From: Pararhodobacter zhoushanensis
Lineage (GTDB): Bacteria; Pseudomonadota; Alphaproteobacteria; Rhodobacterales; Rhodobacteraceae
Length of the DNA stretch: 64,000 nucleotides
Direction of reading: 5' to 3'
Assembly: GCF_025949695.1 (NCBI RefSeq)
Contig: NZ_JAPDFL010000001.1
Span: 1,098,001-1,162,000, forward strand
In this document: piece by piece, positions 54,863 to 64,000 of the stretch
How positions within the stretch are numbered: the first letter of the stretch is position 1
Layout of the letters: every line of letters begins with the position of its first letter
Notes under the pieces: model-generated
Told to the model about the DNA's origin: nothing
Database searches by the model: none
Seen by the model: the letters and a program-made list of their open reading frames with translations, nothing else
Program-made: the position numbers and the translations under genes

Positions 54863-55168
54863 ATGATTGACGACACCCCGCAAAACGACACCGCCGCCGA
54901 GGTCGAAGAGATCAGCCAGCAACTGGCGTCCTTGCGTGAAGATCTGTCGGCGCTGGCCAAATCCATCACCGGAATCATCGGGCGCGGCGGCGAGAGCATG
55001 GCCGAAGAGCTTGCCGCCGGGCTGAACGACGCACGGCGCCAGGCCGAACACTCTGGCCGCTCGGTCGAGGCACGGCTGGAACGCTCGGTGCTTGCGCATC
55101 CGCTGCTGGCGGTGGGGCTGGCGGCTGCGGCTGGCGTGCTGCTCGGCGGATCGATGGCGCGGCGCTAA
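54863..55168 (+). CDS. YqjD/ElaB-like membrane-anchored protein
   Basis: The protein is 101 residues from ATG 54863. It has an acidic coiled-coil N-terminal part (EVEEISQQLASLREDLSALA), a helical middle, and one C-terminal TM helix (HPLLAVGLAAAAGVLLGGSM) followed by Arg-Arg. This matches the YqjD/ElaB family of inner-membrane, ribosome-associated stationary-phase proteins. It stands alone before the cbpA region. Confidence 0.8.
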   Translation: MIDDTPQNDTAAEVEEISQQLASLREDLSALAKSITGIIGRGGESMAEELAAGLNDARRQAEHSGRSVEARLERSVLAHPLLAVGLAAAAGVLLGGSMARR

Positions 55169-55202
55169 GGCGTTCGCCCGCCGCCTTCGCTGGCCTGACG
55201 CC

Positions 55203-55287
55203 GACACTGGCCCTTGATACGCTGGCCCCTGGTGACACTGGCCCCAGACGACACTGGCCCACAGTGGTTTCATCATGGGCCAGTGTC
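55203..55287. repeat. short direct repeats with an inverted copy upstream of cbpA
   Basis: GACACTGGCCC occurs at 55203-55213, 55234-55244 and 55250-55260, with a weaker version at about 55216-55228. An inverted copy TGGGCCAGTGTC (55276-55287) pairs perfectly with 55250-55261 across a 14-nt loop. It lies 150-230 bp before cbpA. It could be an operator array or a transcript hairpin. Confidence 0.55.
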
Positions 55288-55436
55288 AGGACTTTCGTGC
55301 CTTCCTCGCGGTCCCTTTGCGCAATCAGGCCCTGTGGTTGCAGGGCCTTGACCTGGATCAGTGACGGCAGGCCCCCAGCCGTGGCATCCAGACGCAGGCA
55401 GCCCCCGGGATGCGGGGCGGACGCAAAGGAGCGGCG

Positions 55437-56387
55437 ATGCTCAACGACCCCTATAAAGCGCTTGGCCTGAGCAAAACGGCCACGGCGGACGAGATCAAGA
55501 AGGCCTACCGCAAACTGGTGCGCACCAGCCATCCCGACCTGCACCCCGACGATCCGCAGGCGGAGGCGCGTTTCAAGGCGATTTCAGCGGCTTACGATGT
55601 GCTCAAAGACCCTGAGACCCGCGCGCGCTATGATGCCGGTGAGATCGACGGGCTGGGTGCCGAACAACCCAGACGGCAGTATTACCGCGACTTCGCCGGG
55701 GATGCCGAGAACCGCTACCAGCAGCGGCGCGGGGCAGGGCCTGAAGCCGACCCCGCCGATATCTTCGCCGAGATCCTGCGCAACCGCGCGCGGGGCGGGC
55801 AGGGGTTCGGCGGCGGCTTTGGCGAGCAGGGTTTCTCAGCCGCCGGGCAGGACGCGCGCTATGCGCTGGAGGTGCCGTTTCTGGACGCCGTACGCGGGGC
55901 GGAAACGCCGATCACCCTGCCGGATGGCAATGCGCTGTCCGTCAAGATCCCGGCGGGGACCGAGGATGGCCAGACCCTGCGCCTGCGCGGCAAGGGCATG
56001 CCCGGCTTTGGCGGCGGTCCCGCAGGCGACGCGCTGATCACCATTCGCGTACAGCCCCATGCCGTGTTCCGGCGCGAGGGTGACGATATCCTGCTGACCC
56101 TGCCGATCACGCTGGACGAGGCGATTCTGGGCGGCAAGGTCACCGCCCCCACCATCGCCGGGCCGGTCGGGCTGACCATCCCGCCCGGTGCCAGCTCGGG
56201 CCGGATCCTGCGCTTGCGGGGCCGGGGCGTGGCGCGCGCCGGGGGTAAGGCGGGCGACCAGAAGGTCGAGCTGAAGATCGTCGTGCCCACCGAGCCTGAC
56301 GCCAGCCTGCGCGACTTCCTGAGCGAATGGCGCAAGACGCACAGCAGCGATCCCCGCGCCGATCTGATGAAAGGGGCCGGATCATGA
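55437..56387 (+). CDS. cbpA: DnaJ-family co-chaperone CbpA-like
   Basis: The 316-residue protein has an N-terminal J domain with the HPD motif at His32-Asp34, an RYDAG end, a Gly-rich linker (GQGFGGGFGEQGF, about 120-140) and no zinc-finger. Two DnaJ C-terminal substrate domains follow (VPFLDAVRGAETPITLPDGN, LRLRGKGMPGFGGG, LDEAILGGKVTAPTIAG). It is a DnaK co-chaperone of the CbpA/type II class. The stop overlaps cbpM by 4 nt, as expected for a chaperone-modulator pair. Confidence 0.93.
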   Translation: MLNDPYKALGLSKTATADEIKKAYRKLVRTSHPDLHPDDPQAEARFKAISAAYDVLKDPETRARYDAGEIDGLGAEQPRRQYYRDFAGDAENRYQQRRGAGPEADPADIFAEILRNRARGGQGFGGGFGEQGFSAAGQDARYALEVPFLDAVRGAETPITLPDGNALSVKIPAGTEDGQTLRLRGKGMPGFGGGPAGDALITIRVQPHAVFRREGDDILLTLPITLDEAILGGKVTAPTIAGPVGLTIPPGASSGRILRLRGRGVARAGGKAGDQKVELKIVVPTEPDASLRDFLSEWRKTHSSDPRADLMKGAGS

Positions 56388-56713
56388 GCGAGCGTTTTTC
56401 CGAAGGCGACGTGGTGATGAGCGTCACCCGCCTGACCCGACGCCAGCTGGTGCAGTTCATCGACACCGAACTGGTCAAACCCCAGCGCGACGGTGGGCGC
56501 TATGTGTTCCACCGCATCGACATCGCGCGGCTGGAGTTGTTGTGCGATCTGTCACAGGATCTGGATCTGGACGAGGCGGCGCTGGGCGTGGTGATCTCGC
56601 TGATCGACCAGCTGCACGCGGCGCGCGAGGATCTGGCCAAGATCGCCGGCGCGCTGGACGCCCTGCCGCCCGATGTGCGCGCCAGCATCGACGGTGCGCT
56701 CAAGCAGCGGTAA
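56384..56713 (+). CDS. cbpM: chaperone modulatory protein CbpM-like
   Basis: The 109-residue protein has a MerR-like HTH (RLTRRQLVQFIDTELVKPQR), YVFHRIDIARLELLCDLSQD, and a helical C-terminus (VVISLIDQLHAAREDLAKIA). This is the CbpM fold, which binds the CbpA J domain and inhibits its co-chaperone action. It is translationally coupled to cbpA. Its 3' end overlaps the convergent panE-like gene by 14 nt. Confidence 0.88.
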   Translation: MSERFSEGDVVMSVTRLTRRQLVQFIDTELVKPQRDGGRYVFHRIDIARLELLCDLSQDLDLDEAALGVVISLIDQLHAAREDLAKIAGALDALPPDVRASIDGALKQR

Positions 56714-57683
56714 TCGCCCTCAGCAGTTCGGTTGCTTCCCAGCGCCGGGGCGTCACCGCCGCATCGCGCACCAGCGCGGTCAGGCAGGCGTTGACCGGGG
56801 CCTCGCGGCACATCTGTGTGGCCAGCCGCCCCACCTCGCCGTTGATCGCGTCCAGCTCGGGCGCACGGCCCAGCGCCAGATCATCGGCCATGGACGAGCG
56901 TGCCAGCGGGTCGATCCTGAGCATGCTGCCTGCAATCGCGCGGAACATCGGATCGGGCAGGCGCAGGACTGACGGTATCCACGCGGCGGGCAGGGGCGAG
57001 AGTTTCGCCAGTGGTTGCCCGGCCTGCGCGCAGAGCGCCAGCAGTTCCGATTGCGCCAGCGCCAGACAGCGGCGGAAATCGCGCTGGGCCAGTTGGTCGC
57101 GCAGCGGAATGCCGGACAGCGCGTTGATGGCGTTGTTGAGGTTCAGCATCAGCTTGGCCCATAGCACCGGCCCGATATCGGCGTGGGTCTTCAGTGGCAG
57201 ACCGGCACGGGCGAACAGATCCAGCGGCAGGCCGGGCGTGGCTTCCACATGCAGATCGCCCTGCGTGCCCTGATGGAACCGCCCCTCACCCTGCGCCGCG
57301 ACGTTGAAGCCGACCATCCCCGCCAGCACCGGACGCTCCAGCCCGTCCGCCAGCACCCCGGCGTTGCGGATGCCGTTCTGAAAGCTGATCACCTGCGCAC
57401 CCGTCGCCAGATGGGGCCGCAGCGCCCGGGCGGCGGCCTCGCTCCCCGGCGACTTGACGCAGACCAGCACCAGACCCGCCCCTGCCGCGCCCTCAGCCCC
57501 TTGGGCAAACGGCAGCGGATCACAGCGCACCGACCCGCCGCGATAGTCGCTCAACACCAGCCCCTGCGCCAGTTCGGCCCCGATCCGCGCGCGGCCGATC
57601 AGCACCACATCGCCCCCCGCCGCCGCCAGCCTGCCGCCGATATAGCAACCGACCGCCCCCGCTCCGAATACCGCAATCCTCAT
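56700..57683 (-). CDS. panE: 2-dehydropantoate 2-reductase
   Basis: The 327-residue protein has an N-terminal NADPH motif [14 protein letters not shown] and [14 protein letters not shown]. It continues with [27 protein letters not shown] with catalytic Lys and Asn, and a C-terminal helical domain including [11 protein letters not shown]. It reduces ketopantoate to pantoate in pantothenate synthesis, although related ketopantoate-reductase paralogues with other substrates exist. It is convergent with cbpM and divergent from dapF. Confidence 0.88.
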   Translation of the reverse strand: MRIAVFGAGAVGCYIGGRLAAAGGDVVLIGRARIGAELAQGLVLSDYRGGSVRCDPLPFAQGAEGAAGAGLVLVCVKSPGSEAAARALRPHLATGAQVISFQNGIRNAGVLADGLERPVLAGMVGFNVAAQGEGRFHQGTQGDLHVEATPGLPLDLFARAGLPLKTHADIGPVLWAKLMLNLNNAINALSGIPLRDQLAQRDFRRCLALAQSELLALCAQAGQPLAKLSPLPAAWIPSVLRLPDPMFRAIAGSMLRIDPLARSSMADDLALGRAPELDAINGEVGRLATQMCREAPVNACLTALVRDAAVTPRRWEATELLRAITAA

Positions 57684-57757
57684 GCAAAAATCCCCTTTGC
57701 ACGCACAGTATCAGGCCCCACTGGCAACGTCGCCCGTTTCCGCCTATATGCCCGCGC

Positions 57758-58588
57758 ATGGATATGGCGACTCCCCCCAACCTGACGTTCCGTAAAATGC
57801 ACGGGGCGGGCAATGATTTCGTGGTGATCGACTCGCGCGGGCGCGAGCCGGTGACGACGCCTGCGCTGGCGCGCGCCCTGGGCGACCGGCATCGCGGCGT
57901 GGGGTTTGACCAGTTGGCCGAGCTGCGCACCGGCGACGATGCCGATTTCATCCTCGATTTCTGGAACGCCGACGGCACAATGGCCGGGGCCTGCGGCAAC
58001 GCGACCCGCTGCGTGGCGTGGCTGGTGATGGAAGAGACCGGGCGCGACGCGCTGACCATCCGCACCGCGCGCGGGTTGTTGCAGGCGCAGCGCCTTGACG
58101 GTCAGGTCTGGGTCAACATGGGCCTGCCGATGTTCGACTGGCAGTCGATCCCGCTGAATGCCCCGCAGGACGCCCTGCATCTGCCGCTGGCGGGCGATCC
58201 CGTCGGCGTCGGCATGGGCAACCCGCATTGCGTGTTTGTCGTGCCCGATGCCGAGGCCGTGGCGCTGGACAGCCTCGGCCCGCAGGTCGAGCATGACCCG
58301 ATCTTCCCCGAACGCACAAATGTCGAATATATCAGCCTCCTCGGCCCCGACCGCCTGCGCATGCGGGTGTGGGAGCGCGGCACAGGCATCACGCTGGCCT
58401 GCGGCTCGGGCGCTTGCGCGGCGGCTGTGGCGGCGGTGGAGCGGGGGCTTACGGCCCGTCGCGTCGTGCTGGAACTGGACGGCGGCATCCTTGAGGCCGA
58501 CTGGCGCGCGGATGGCGTCTGGCTGACCGGCCCCGTCGCCGATGTCTTCACCGCGACCCTGACCCCCGCCTTTCTGGCCGCCCTATGA
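57758..58588 (+). CDS. dapF: diaminopimelate epimerase
   Basis: The 276-residue protein has [15 protein letters not shown], catalytic Cys motif [33 protein letters not shown] and the second Cys in [14 protein letters not shown]. It interconverts LL- and meso-diaminopimelate for lysine and peptidoglycan. The stop overlaps mtaB by 4 nt. An in-frame ATG two codons later is an alternative start. Confidence 0.97.
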   Translation: MDMATPPNLTFRKMHGAGNDFVVIDSRGREPVTTPALARALGDRHRGVGFDQLAELRTGDDADFILDFWNADGTMAGACGNATRCVAWLVMEETGRDALTIRTARGLLQAQRLDGQVWVNMGLPMFDWQSIPLNAPQDALHLPLAGDPVGVGMGNPHCVFVVPDAEAVALDSLGPQVEHDPIFPERTNVEYISLLGPDRLRMRVWERGTGITLACGSGACAAAVAAVERGLTARRVVLELDGGILEADWRADGVWLTGPVADVFTATLTPAFLAAL

Positions 58589-59841
58589 ACGCGCCGGTTT
58601 TCACCACGCTTGGCTGCCGTCTCAACGCGTACGAGACCGAGGCGATGAAAGACCTTGCCCAGCAGGCGGGCGTGGCGAATGCGCATGTGGTCAATACCTG
58701 CGCGGTGACGGCGGAAGCGGTGCGCAAGGCCCGGCAGGAAATCCGCAAGATCGCGCGCGAGAACCCCGGGGCCGCGATCATCGTCACCGGCTGCGCCGCG
58801 CAGACCGAGCCCGAGACCTTCGCCGCCATGCCCGAAGTGACGCGGGTGATCGGCAACCATGAGAAAATGCAGCCCGAGACCTGGGCGGGCCTTGCCCCCG
58901 ATCTGATCGGGACGACCGAGCGCGTGCAGGTCGATGACATCCTGTCGGTGCAGGAAACGGCGGGCCATCTGATCGACGGTTTCGGCACCCGCGCGCGCGC
59001 CTATGTGCAGGTACAAAACGGGTGCGATCACCGCTGCACCTTCTGCATCATCCCCTACGGGCGCGGCAATTCCCGTTCGGTTCCGGCGGGCGTGGTGGTC
59101 GAGCAGATCAAACGGCTGGTCGGCGCGGGCTACAATGAGGTTGTGCTGACCGGGGTCGATCTGACCTCGTGGGGGGCCGATCTGCCCGCCACGCCAAAAC
59201 TGGGCGATCTGGTGCGCCGCATCCTGAAACTGGTCCCCGACCTGCCGCGCCTGCGCATCTCGTCCATCGATTCAATCGAGGCGGACCCCGCCCTGATCGA
59301 GGCCATCGCCGCCGAGCCGCGCCTGATGCCCCACCTGCATCTGTCCCTGCAGGCGGGCGATGACATGATCCTCAAACGCATGAAACGCCGCCATTTGCGC
59401 GATGACGCGATCCGGTTCTGCGAGGACATGCGCAAGGCCCGCCCCGATCTGATCTATGGGGCCGACATCATCGCCGGTTTCCCGACCGAGACGGATGAGA
59501 TGTTCGCCAACACGCTGGACATGGTGCGTGCCTGCGGGCTGACCTGGCTGCACGTCTTCCCCTACAGCCCGCGCAAGGGCACGCCCGCCGCGCGGATGCC
59601 GCAGGTGCTGAAGGCGGTGATCAAGGACCGCGCGGCGCAGCTGCGCGCCCTTGGCGATCAGCTGGCGCAGGCGCATCTGGCGCAGCAGGTGGGCCGCGAG
59701 CACCGCGTGCTGATGGAAAGCCCGCGCATGGGCCGGACCGAGCAGTTCACCGAAGTCAGCTTTGGAACCGACCAGCCCGTCGGGTCCATCGTGCCCGCGC
59801 GGATCGCCGGGCACGACGGGGCGCAGTTGCGCGCCGGTTAA
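58585..59841 (+). CDS. mtaB: tRNA t6A37 methylthiotransferase (MtaB)
   Basis: The 418-residue protein has the N-terminal MTTase domain ([41 protein letters not shown]) with three Cys for the auxiliary [4Fe-4S] cluster. The radical-SAM motif [20 protein letters not shown] follows, then a C-terminal TRAM-like region ending in [13 protein letters not shown]. It makes ms2t6A37 in tRNAs reading ANN codons. It is translationally coupled to dapF, and it is convergent with the following acyl-CoA synthetase. Confidence 0.95.
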   Translation: MNAPVFTTLGCRLNAYETEAMKDLAQQAGVANAHVVNTCAVTAEAVRKARQEIRKIARENPGAAIIVTGCAAQTEPETFAAMPEVTRVIGNHEKMQPETWAGLAPDLIGTTERVQVDDILSVQETAGHLIDGFGTRARAYVQVQNGCDHRCTFCIIPYGRGNSRSVPAGVVVEQIKRLVGAGYNEVVLTGVDLTSWGADLPATPKLGDLVRRILKLVPDLPRLRISSIDSIEADPALIEAIAAEPRLMPHLHLSLQAGDDMILKRMKRRHLRDDAIRFCEDMRKARPDLIYGADIIAGFPTETDEMFANTLDMVRACGLTWLHVFPYSPRKGTPAARMPQVLKAVIKDRAAQLRALGDQLAQAHLAQQVGREHRVLMESPRMGRTEQFTEVSFGTDQPVGSIVPARIAGHDGAQLRAG

Positions 59842-59845
59842 GGGG

Positions 59846-61737
59846 TTACGCGCGGTCCCACGGGATCGTGTATTCGCCCATCAGGTTCGACAGCTTGTCC
59901 GCATCGACGCTGTCAGCGGCCCTGATCTTCGCCACCAGCCCGCGCTTCTTGTCCTCGACGACCTCAACGACCTCGGCCTCAAGCCCGGCGGTCTTCAAGG
60001 CCGCGTTGAACACCCGCGTGATCGCCATGCGCCGCAGATCGGGTTTGAACACCTTGCCCACGGCGGTCTTCGGCAACTCGTCCATCACCTCGACATGCTT
60101 GGGCACCGCCGCGCGCTCAGGGATGCGCTCGGCGGCGTGCTGCATCAGTTCCTTGGGGGTGACGGTCTTGCCACCAACCAGCTCGACATAGACGCAGGGC
60201 AGCTCGCCGGCCACCGCGTCCGGCTGACCGATCGCGCCCGCAAAGGCCACGGCGGGGTGGCTGAGCATGGCCTCTTCGATCATCGCCGGGTCGATGTTGT
60301 GCCCGCCGCGGATGATCAGATCCTTGGCCCGCCCGGTGATCCACAGATACCCGTCGGCGTCCAGCCGCCCCAGATCGCCGGTGCGCAGCCAGCTGCCATC
60401 GGCGTAAAGGCCCTTGTTCTTGTCGGTCTCGGTATAGGTCGAACCGGGGATCACGCCGGGGTTCGAAATGCAGATCTCGCCGACCTCATCCACCGCGCAT
60501 TCCTTGGACACGCCGCCATCGGCCCCGTGATGCAGGATGCGTACATTGGTATAGGGGAAGGGGATGCCGACCGAGCCGACCTTCTTGTCGCCCTTGGGCG
60601 GGTTGGCTGACACCAGACAGGTCGCCTCGGTCAGGCCGTAGCCTTCAAGGATCGACACGCCGGTCGCCTGCTCGAAGCGCTTGTACAGCTCTACCGGCAG
60701 CGCCGCCGAACCCGAGAACCCGCCCTGCAGCGACGAGATATCGGCATTCACCGGGCGCTGCATCAGCGCGGACACCGCCGTCGGTACGGTGAAGATGAAG
60801 GTGACCTTCCAACGCTCGACCAGCTTCCAGAAATTGTCGAACACCCCGTCGCCGCGATAGCCCGCAGGGGTGGGGAAGACCACATGCGCGCCCGAGGTGA
60901 TGGCGCTCATCATCACCGGATAGGCGGCAAAGACGTGGAACATCGGCAACGGACACAGGATGATGTCCTGCTCGGTAAACAGCAGCTCCCCCCGACCCAG
61001 CCGTTATAGATCAGGCCCGAGAACTTGTGCTGCGCCACCTTGGGCGTGCCGGTGGTGCCGCCGGTGTGGAAGTAGCAACACACCCGGTCGCCGCCCTTTT
61101 GCTCAAAACTCAGCGTGGCAGGCTGGCGGTCCAGCGAGGGGCCGAAACGGTGAATGCGGGCGGAATGGCGCACCGGATTCTTGGGCCGGATCAGCGGCAC
61201 AAGCAGCTTCTTGACGCCGGTCAGATAGCGGTTCAGGTCGATCTCGACCACATGCTTGACGTCGGGCGCATGCGCCACCGCCTCGGCCACCTTCTGCGCG
61301 ATATCCACCTTGGGAAAGGCGCGCAGGGTGACGACGACCTTGGCCTTGGTCTCGCGCAGGATGCCGGCGATCTTTTCGGGCTCCAAGAGCGGGTTGATCG
61401 GGTTGACGATCCCCGCCGTCATCGCGCCAAACAGCGTGATCGCGGATTCGTTGATGGTCGGCAGGATATAGGCAACCGTGTCGCCCTCACCCACGCCGAG
61501 GCTGCGAAAGAAATTCGCCGCCTGCGTCACGCGGGTGTGGAATTCGTTCCAGCTGAGCGTCTCGGCCTTCGCCCCGTCGTCGGAAAACATCTGAAACGAC
61601 AGCGCGTCGCGGCTGCCGAAAGACTGGCGGGTCTGGCTGAGCAGATCGTAGACGGTGACCGGCACATCCCGCTCGACCCACGGCATTTCGGCTTCAATAG
61701 CCTTGGTGTCGGCAACACTGGCAAAGGGGCGCGTCAT
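59846..61737 (-). pseudogene. fatty-acyl-CoA synthetase, frameshifted
   Basis: The N-terminal part (MTRPFASVADTKAIEAEMPW, YFHTGGTTGTPKVAQH P-loop, IYNGWVGG) and the C-terminal part (CPLPMFHVFAAYPVMMSAIT, LEGYGLTEATCLVSANPPKG, LRTGDLGRLDADGYLWITGR, PKTAVGKVFKPDLR) are in different frames. The junction holds six C on the plus strand (60988-60993), six G in the gene. One more G reads GTC GGG GGG GAG CTG CTG and restores a 630-residue AMP-dependent synthetase. It would activate fatty acids. It may be intact in the living cell if this is a homopolymer error. Confidence 0.85.
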
Positions 61738-61849
61738 GGTTTCCTCCCTGGCGCGAGTTCTTGGGTACTCTCTGAGAAGATGGGCATTTTTGCGCGCCGA
61801 TGCAATCGTGACGCCGCCCTGCCGTTGCGTCCCGCCTCTTTGCTCTGAA

Positions 61850-61916
61850 AATATCCCCGGGGGTGAAGACGGGCCCGACGCAGGAGGGGCCGGCGAGGGG
61901 GCTGGAAGCCCCCTGC
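61850..61916. repeat. dispersed intergenic repeat, copy 2
   Basis: AATATCCCCGGGGGTGAA (about 61850-61867) is followed by GGGGGCTGGAAGCCCCC. It is the same two-part design as at 17994-18056. The 315-bp gap 61738-62052 also holds a GGCGCGGGGCC-type hairpin and three 16-bp tandem repeats; no gene is seen. Confidence 0.5.
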
Positions 61917-62004
61917 CTGGCGGCGCGGGGCCGCAAGGCCGCGCGCCGCCGTGGGTCGCGTGAGGGCTAAAGCCTGCAGGGCTTTCGGCCGAGGGCGAAA
62001 CCCC

Positions 62005-62052
62005 TCACCCGTCGATGCCCTCACCCGTCGATGCCCTCACCCGTCGATGCCC
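62005..62052. repeat. three 16-bp tandem repeats abutting the ABC exporter stop
   Basis: TCACCCGTCGATGCCC is present three times (62005-62020, 62021-62036, 62037-62052), directly next to the stop codon at 62053-62055. The end of the gene (TCAGCCTTCGATGG) is a diverged fourth copy. Each unit begins with TCA, a TGA on the gene strand. Confidence 0.9.
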
Positions 62053-63855
62053 TCAGCCTTCGATGGTGGCGAAATCCGCAGCGCCGTCGGTGAACTGCAA
62101 TCGTGCCAGCCGGGCGTAAAGCCCGCCTTGGGCGACCAGCTCGGCATGGGTGCCCTCGGCCTCGATCTTGCCGTTCTGGAACACCACGATCCGGTCTGCC
62201 TTGCGTACCGTGGCCAACCGGTGCGCGACCACGATGGTCGTGCGCCCCTGCGACAGCCGCTCGACCGCGCTCTGCACCAGCCGCTCGCTTTCGGCGTCCA
62301 GCGCCGAGGTCGCCTCGTCCAGCAACAGCACCGGCGCGTCGCGCAGGATGGCGCGGGCGATGGCGATGCGTTGTTTCTGCCCACCCGACAGCATCACGCC
62401 GCGTTCGCCCAGCTGGGTGTCATACCCCTCGGGCAGCGCGGCGATGAAGTCATGCGCGGCGGCGGCTTTGGCGGCCTCGTCGATTTCGGCGTCGGTGGCG
62501 CTCAGGCGGCCAAAGCGGATGTTCTCGCGCGCCGAGGTGGCAAAGATCACCGGGTCCTGCGGCACCAGCGCCATCGCGCCGCGCAGATCGGCGCGGGTCA
62601 GGTCGCGCAGGTCGATGCCGTCCAGCGTGATCGCCCCCTGCTGCGGGTCATAAAACCGCATCATCATCTGGATGATCGTCGATTTCCCGGCACCTGAAGG
62701 ACCGACCAGCGCCACCGTCTCACCCGGCTTGACCGACAGCGAGATCCCGTCCAGCGCCGATTGCTTCGGGCGCGAGGGATAGTTGAAGCGCACGTTCTCG
62801 AAGGCCACGGCGCCGCGCACCGGCGCGGGCAGCGCGACCGGCTTCTCGGGGTCCAGCACCGTATCGATGACGCCCAGCAGCTCGACCAGCCGCTCGGTCG
62901 CCCCCGCCGCGCGTTGCAGCTCGCCCCAGATTTCCGACAGCGCGCCGACCGCACCTGCGACCAGCACCGAATAGATCACGAACTGCACCAGCTCGCCGAT
63001 CGACATCGTGCCCGCGCGCACGTCCAGCGCACCGATCCACAGCACGCCGACGATGCCCGAAAACACCAGCATGATGATCAGGAAGGTCATGATCGCGCGA
63101 GTCATCGTGCGCGTCATGGCGACGTCGAAGCTTTTCTCGGTGACCGTGTCGAAGCCTTGGATCGAGCGTGGCTCATGGGTAAAGGCCTGCACCGTCTGCG
63201 CCGCCCCCAGCGCCTCGGACGCGGTGCCCGACGACGCGGCGATCCAGTCCTGGTTTTGCCGCGACAGCGTGCGCATCCGGCGGCCCAGCACGATGATCGG
63301 CACCACCACCGCAGGCACCAGCAGCAGCACCAGACCGGTCAGCTTGGCCGATGTCAGCCCCAGCAGGGCAAGGCCGCCGACCAGCATCAACAGGTTGCGC
63401 AGGGCGATGGACATGGACGAGCCGACGATGGACTGGATCAGCGTCGTGTCGGTGGTGATGCGCGACAGCACCTCGCCCGACATGATCTTTTCAAAAAACG
63501 CCGGTGACATGCCGATCACGCGGGCGAACAGCGCCTTGCGCAGATCGGCCACCACGCGCTCGCCCAGCCGCGTCACCATGTAATAGCGCGCCGCACTGCC
63601 GGTCGCGAGCAGCGCCGCCAGCCCCAAGGCCGCCACGAAATACTCATTGAGCAGCACCAGATCGCCGCCGCTGAACCCGTCGACCACCCGGCGCACCGCC
63701 AGCGGCAGCGCCAGCGAGATCCCGGCGGTGATCACCAGCGCCAGAAACGCGCTGATCAGCAAGACACGGTAAGGTCTGAGATAGGGCCACAGCCCGGACA
63801 GCGCCCCGATCCGGCGCGACACCGCACGGGTCTCGGTCTGCGAAACGTCGGTCAT
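62053..63855 (-). CDS. ABC transporter, fused permease/ATPase (MsbA/LmrA-like exporter)
   Basis: The 600-residue protein from ATG 63855 has six TM helices (about 30-310) in the exporter ABC_membrane domain. The nucleotide-binding domain has Walker A GPSGAGKST, Q-loop VPQDPVIF, signature LSGGQKQR, Walker B VLLLDEAT and the H-loop VAHRLAT. It works as a homodimer, exporting lipid or drug-like substrates. The 145 bp upstream (63856-64000) shows no gene. The start of the longer frame at 63915 is less likely. Confidence 0.93.
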   Translation of the reverse strand: MTDVSQTETRAVSRRIGALSGLWPYLRPYRVLLISAFLALVITAGISLALPLAVRRVVDGFSGGDLVLLNEYFVAALGLAALLATGSAARYYMVTRLGERVVADLRKALFARVIGMSPAFFEKIMSGEVLSRITTDTTLIQSIVGSSMSIALRNLLMLVGGLALLGLTSAKLTGLVLLLVPAVVVPIIVLGRRMRTLSRQNQDWIAASSGTASEALGAAQTVQAFTHEPRSIQGFDTVTEKSFDVAMTRTMTRAIMTFLIIMLVFSGIVGVLWIGALDVRAGTMSIGELVQFVIYSVLVAGAVGALSEIWGELQRAAGATERLVELLGVIDTVLDPEKPVALPAPVRGAVAFENVRFNYPSRPKQSALDGISLSVKPGETVALVGPSGAGKSTIIQMMMRFYDPQQGAITLDGIDLRDLTRADLRGAMALVPQDPVIFATSARENIRFGRLSATDAEIDEAAKAAAAHDFIAALPEGYDTQLGERGVMLSGGQKQRIAIARAILRDAPVLLLDEATSALDAESERLVQSAVERLSQGRTTIVVAHRLATVRKADRIVVFQNGKIEAEGTHAELVAQGGLYARLARLQFTDGAADFATIEG

Positions 63856-64000
63856 GGCGTGCCTTTCCTGAAGCTGTGCGCCTTCGCATGTAGGCAACGC
63901 AGGCCCATTGAGCAAGCGACAGCCTGACGCGGGGTGTCTATGTGTGTCCCAAGGGCTGGGGCCAAGCGGTCGATCACGCGCCCGAGGGTGCCCGCCAGCA

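Overview
The window reads as chromosomal DNA of a high-G+C alphaproteobacterium, most probably a member of the Rhodobacterales/Rhodobacteraceae. The basis is dense G/C-ending codon use, the sucC-sucD-...-sucA-sucB-...-lpd order, the TRAP and polyamine-type ABC transporters, the cbpA-cbpM and dapF-mtaB pairs, and the roseobacter-like autotransporter and PepSY genes. Species cannot be set from the sequence alone.

Layout. (1) 1-4.8 kb, minus strand: a purine salvage/transport group (nucleoside hydrolase, adenine deaminase, ABC substrate-binding protein, start of an ABC permease) below a CAU-anticodon tRNA. (2) 5-9.3 kb: an exported protein of unknown function, purM-purN (translationally coupled), and a convergent MFS transporter. 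(3) 9.3-19.6 kb: the TCA segment sucC-sucD-(exported unknown)-sucA-sucB-(L,D-transpeptidase, two MAPEG proteins)-lpd, headed by three GATC-centred operator-like sites exactly 21 bp apart and closed by a strong terminator. (4) 19.7-20.9 kb: an M19 dipeptidase and tRNA-Cys. (5) 20.8-29.6 kb: an 8.8-kb integrated element between two perfect 56-bp copies of the 3' part of tRNA-Cys. It carries a tyrosine recombinase, an excisionase-like protein, a phage major capsid protein, a ClpP-type head protease, unknown genes, small Tat-leader proteins, a ribbon-helix-helix regulator, a Fic-domain protein and a replication-initiator-like protein whose gene contains three 23-bp iterons. I see no portal, terminase or tail gene, so it resembles a capsid-carrying phage satellite or a reduced prophage.

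(6) 29.8-40.9 kb: a NarL-type two-component pair divergent from a giant exported protein with 16 tandem, nearly identical 95-residue Ig-like repeats. Its autotransporter beta-barrel is split off by one base in a run of six G. (7) 41-46 kb: PepSY membrane protein, small Cys/His protein, AraC regulator, short-chain dehydrogenase, alpha/beta hydrolase. (8) 46.1-54.7 kb: a catabolic cluster with fumarylacetoacetate hydrolase, TetR regulator (frameshifted), TRAP transporter DctPQM (DctQ frameshifted), metallo-beta-lactamase-fold hydrolase, SCP-x-type thiolase and acyl-CoA ligase. It would suit uptake, CoA activation and thiolytic cleavage of an organic acid. (9) 54.8-64 kb: YqjD-like protein, cbpA-cbpM, panE, dapF-mtaB, a second acyl-CoA synthetase (frameshifted) and an MsbA-like ABC exporter.

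Three of the four broken genes (autotransporter, dctQ, acyl-CoA synthetase) are each repaired by adding one G to a run of five or six G. That pattern suggests homopolymer under-calling as much as biology, and it should be settled first. The strongest candidates for something new are the capsid-bearing tRNA-Cys element with its intragenic iterons, and the repeat-rich autotransporter with its divergent two-component system.
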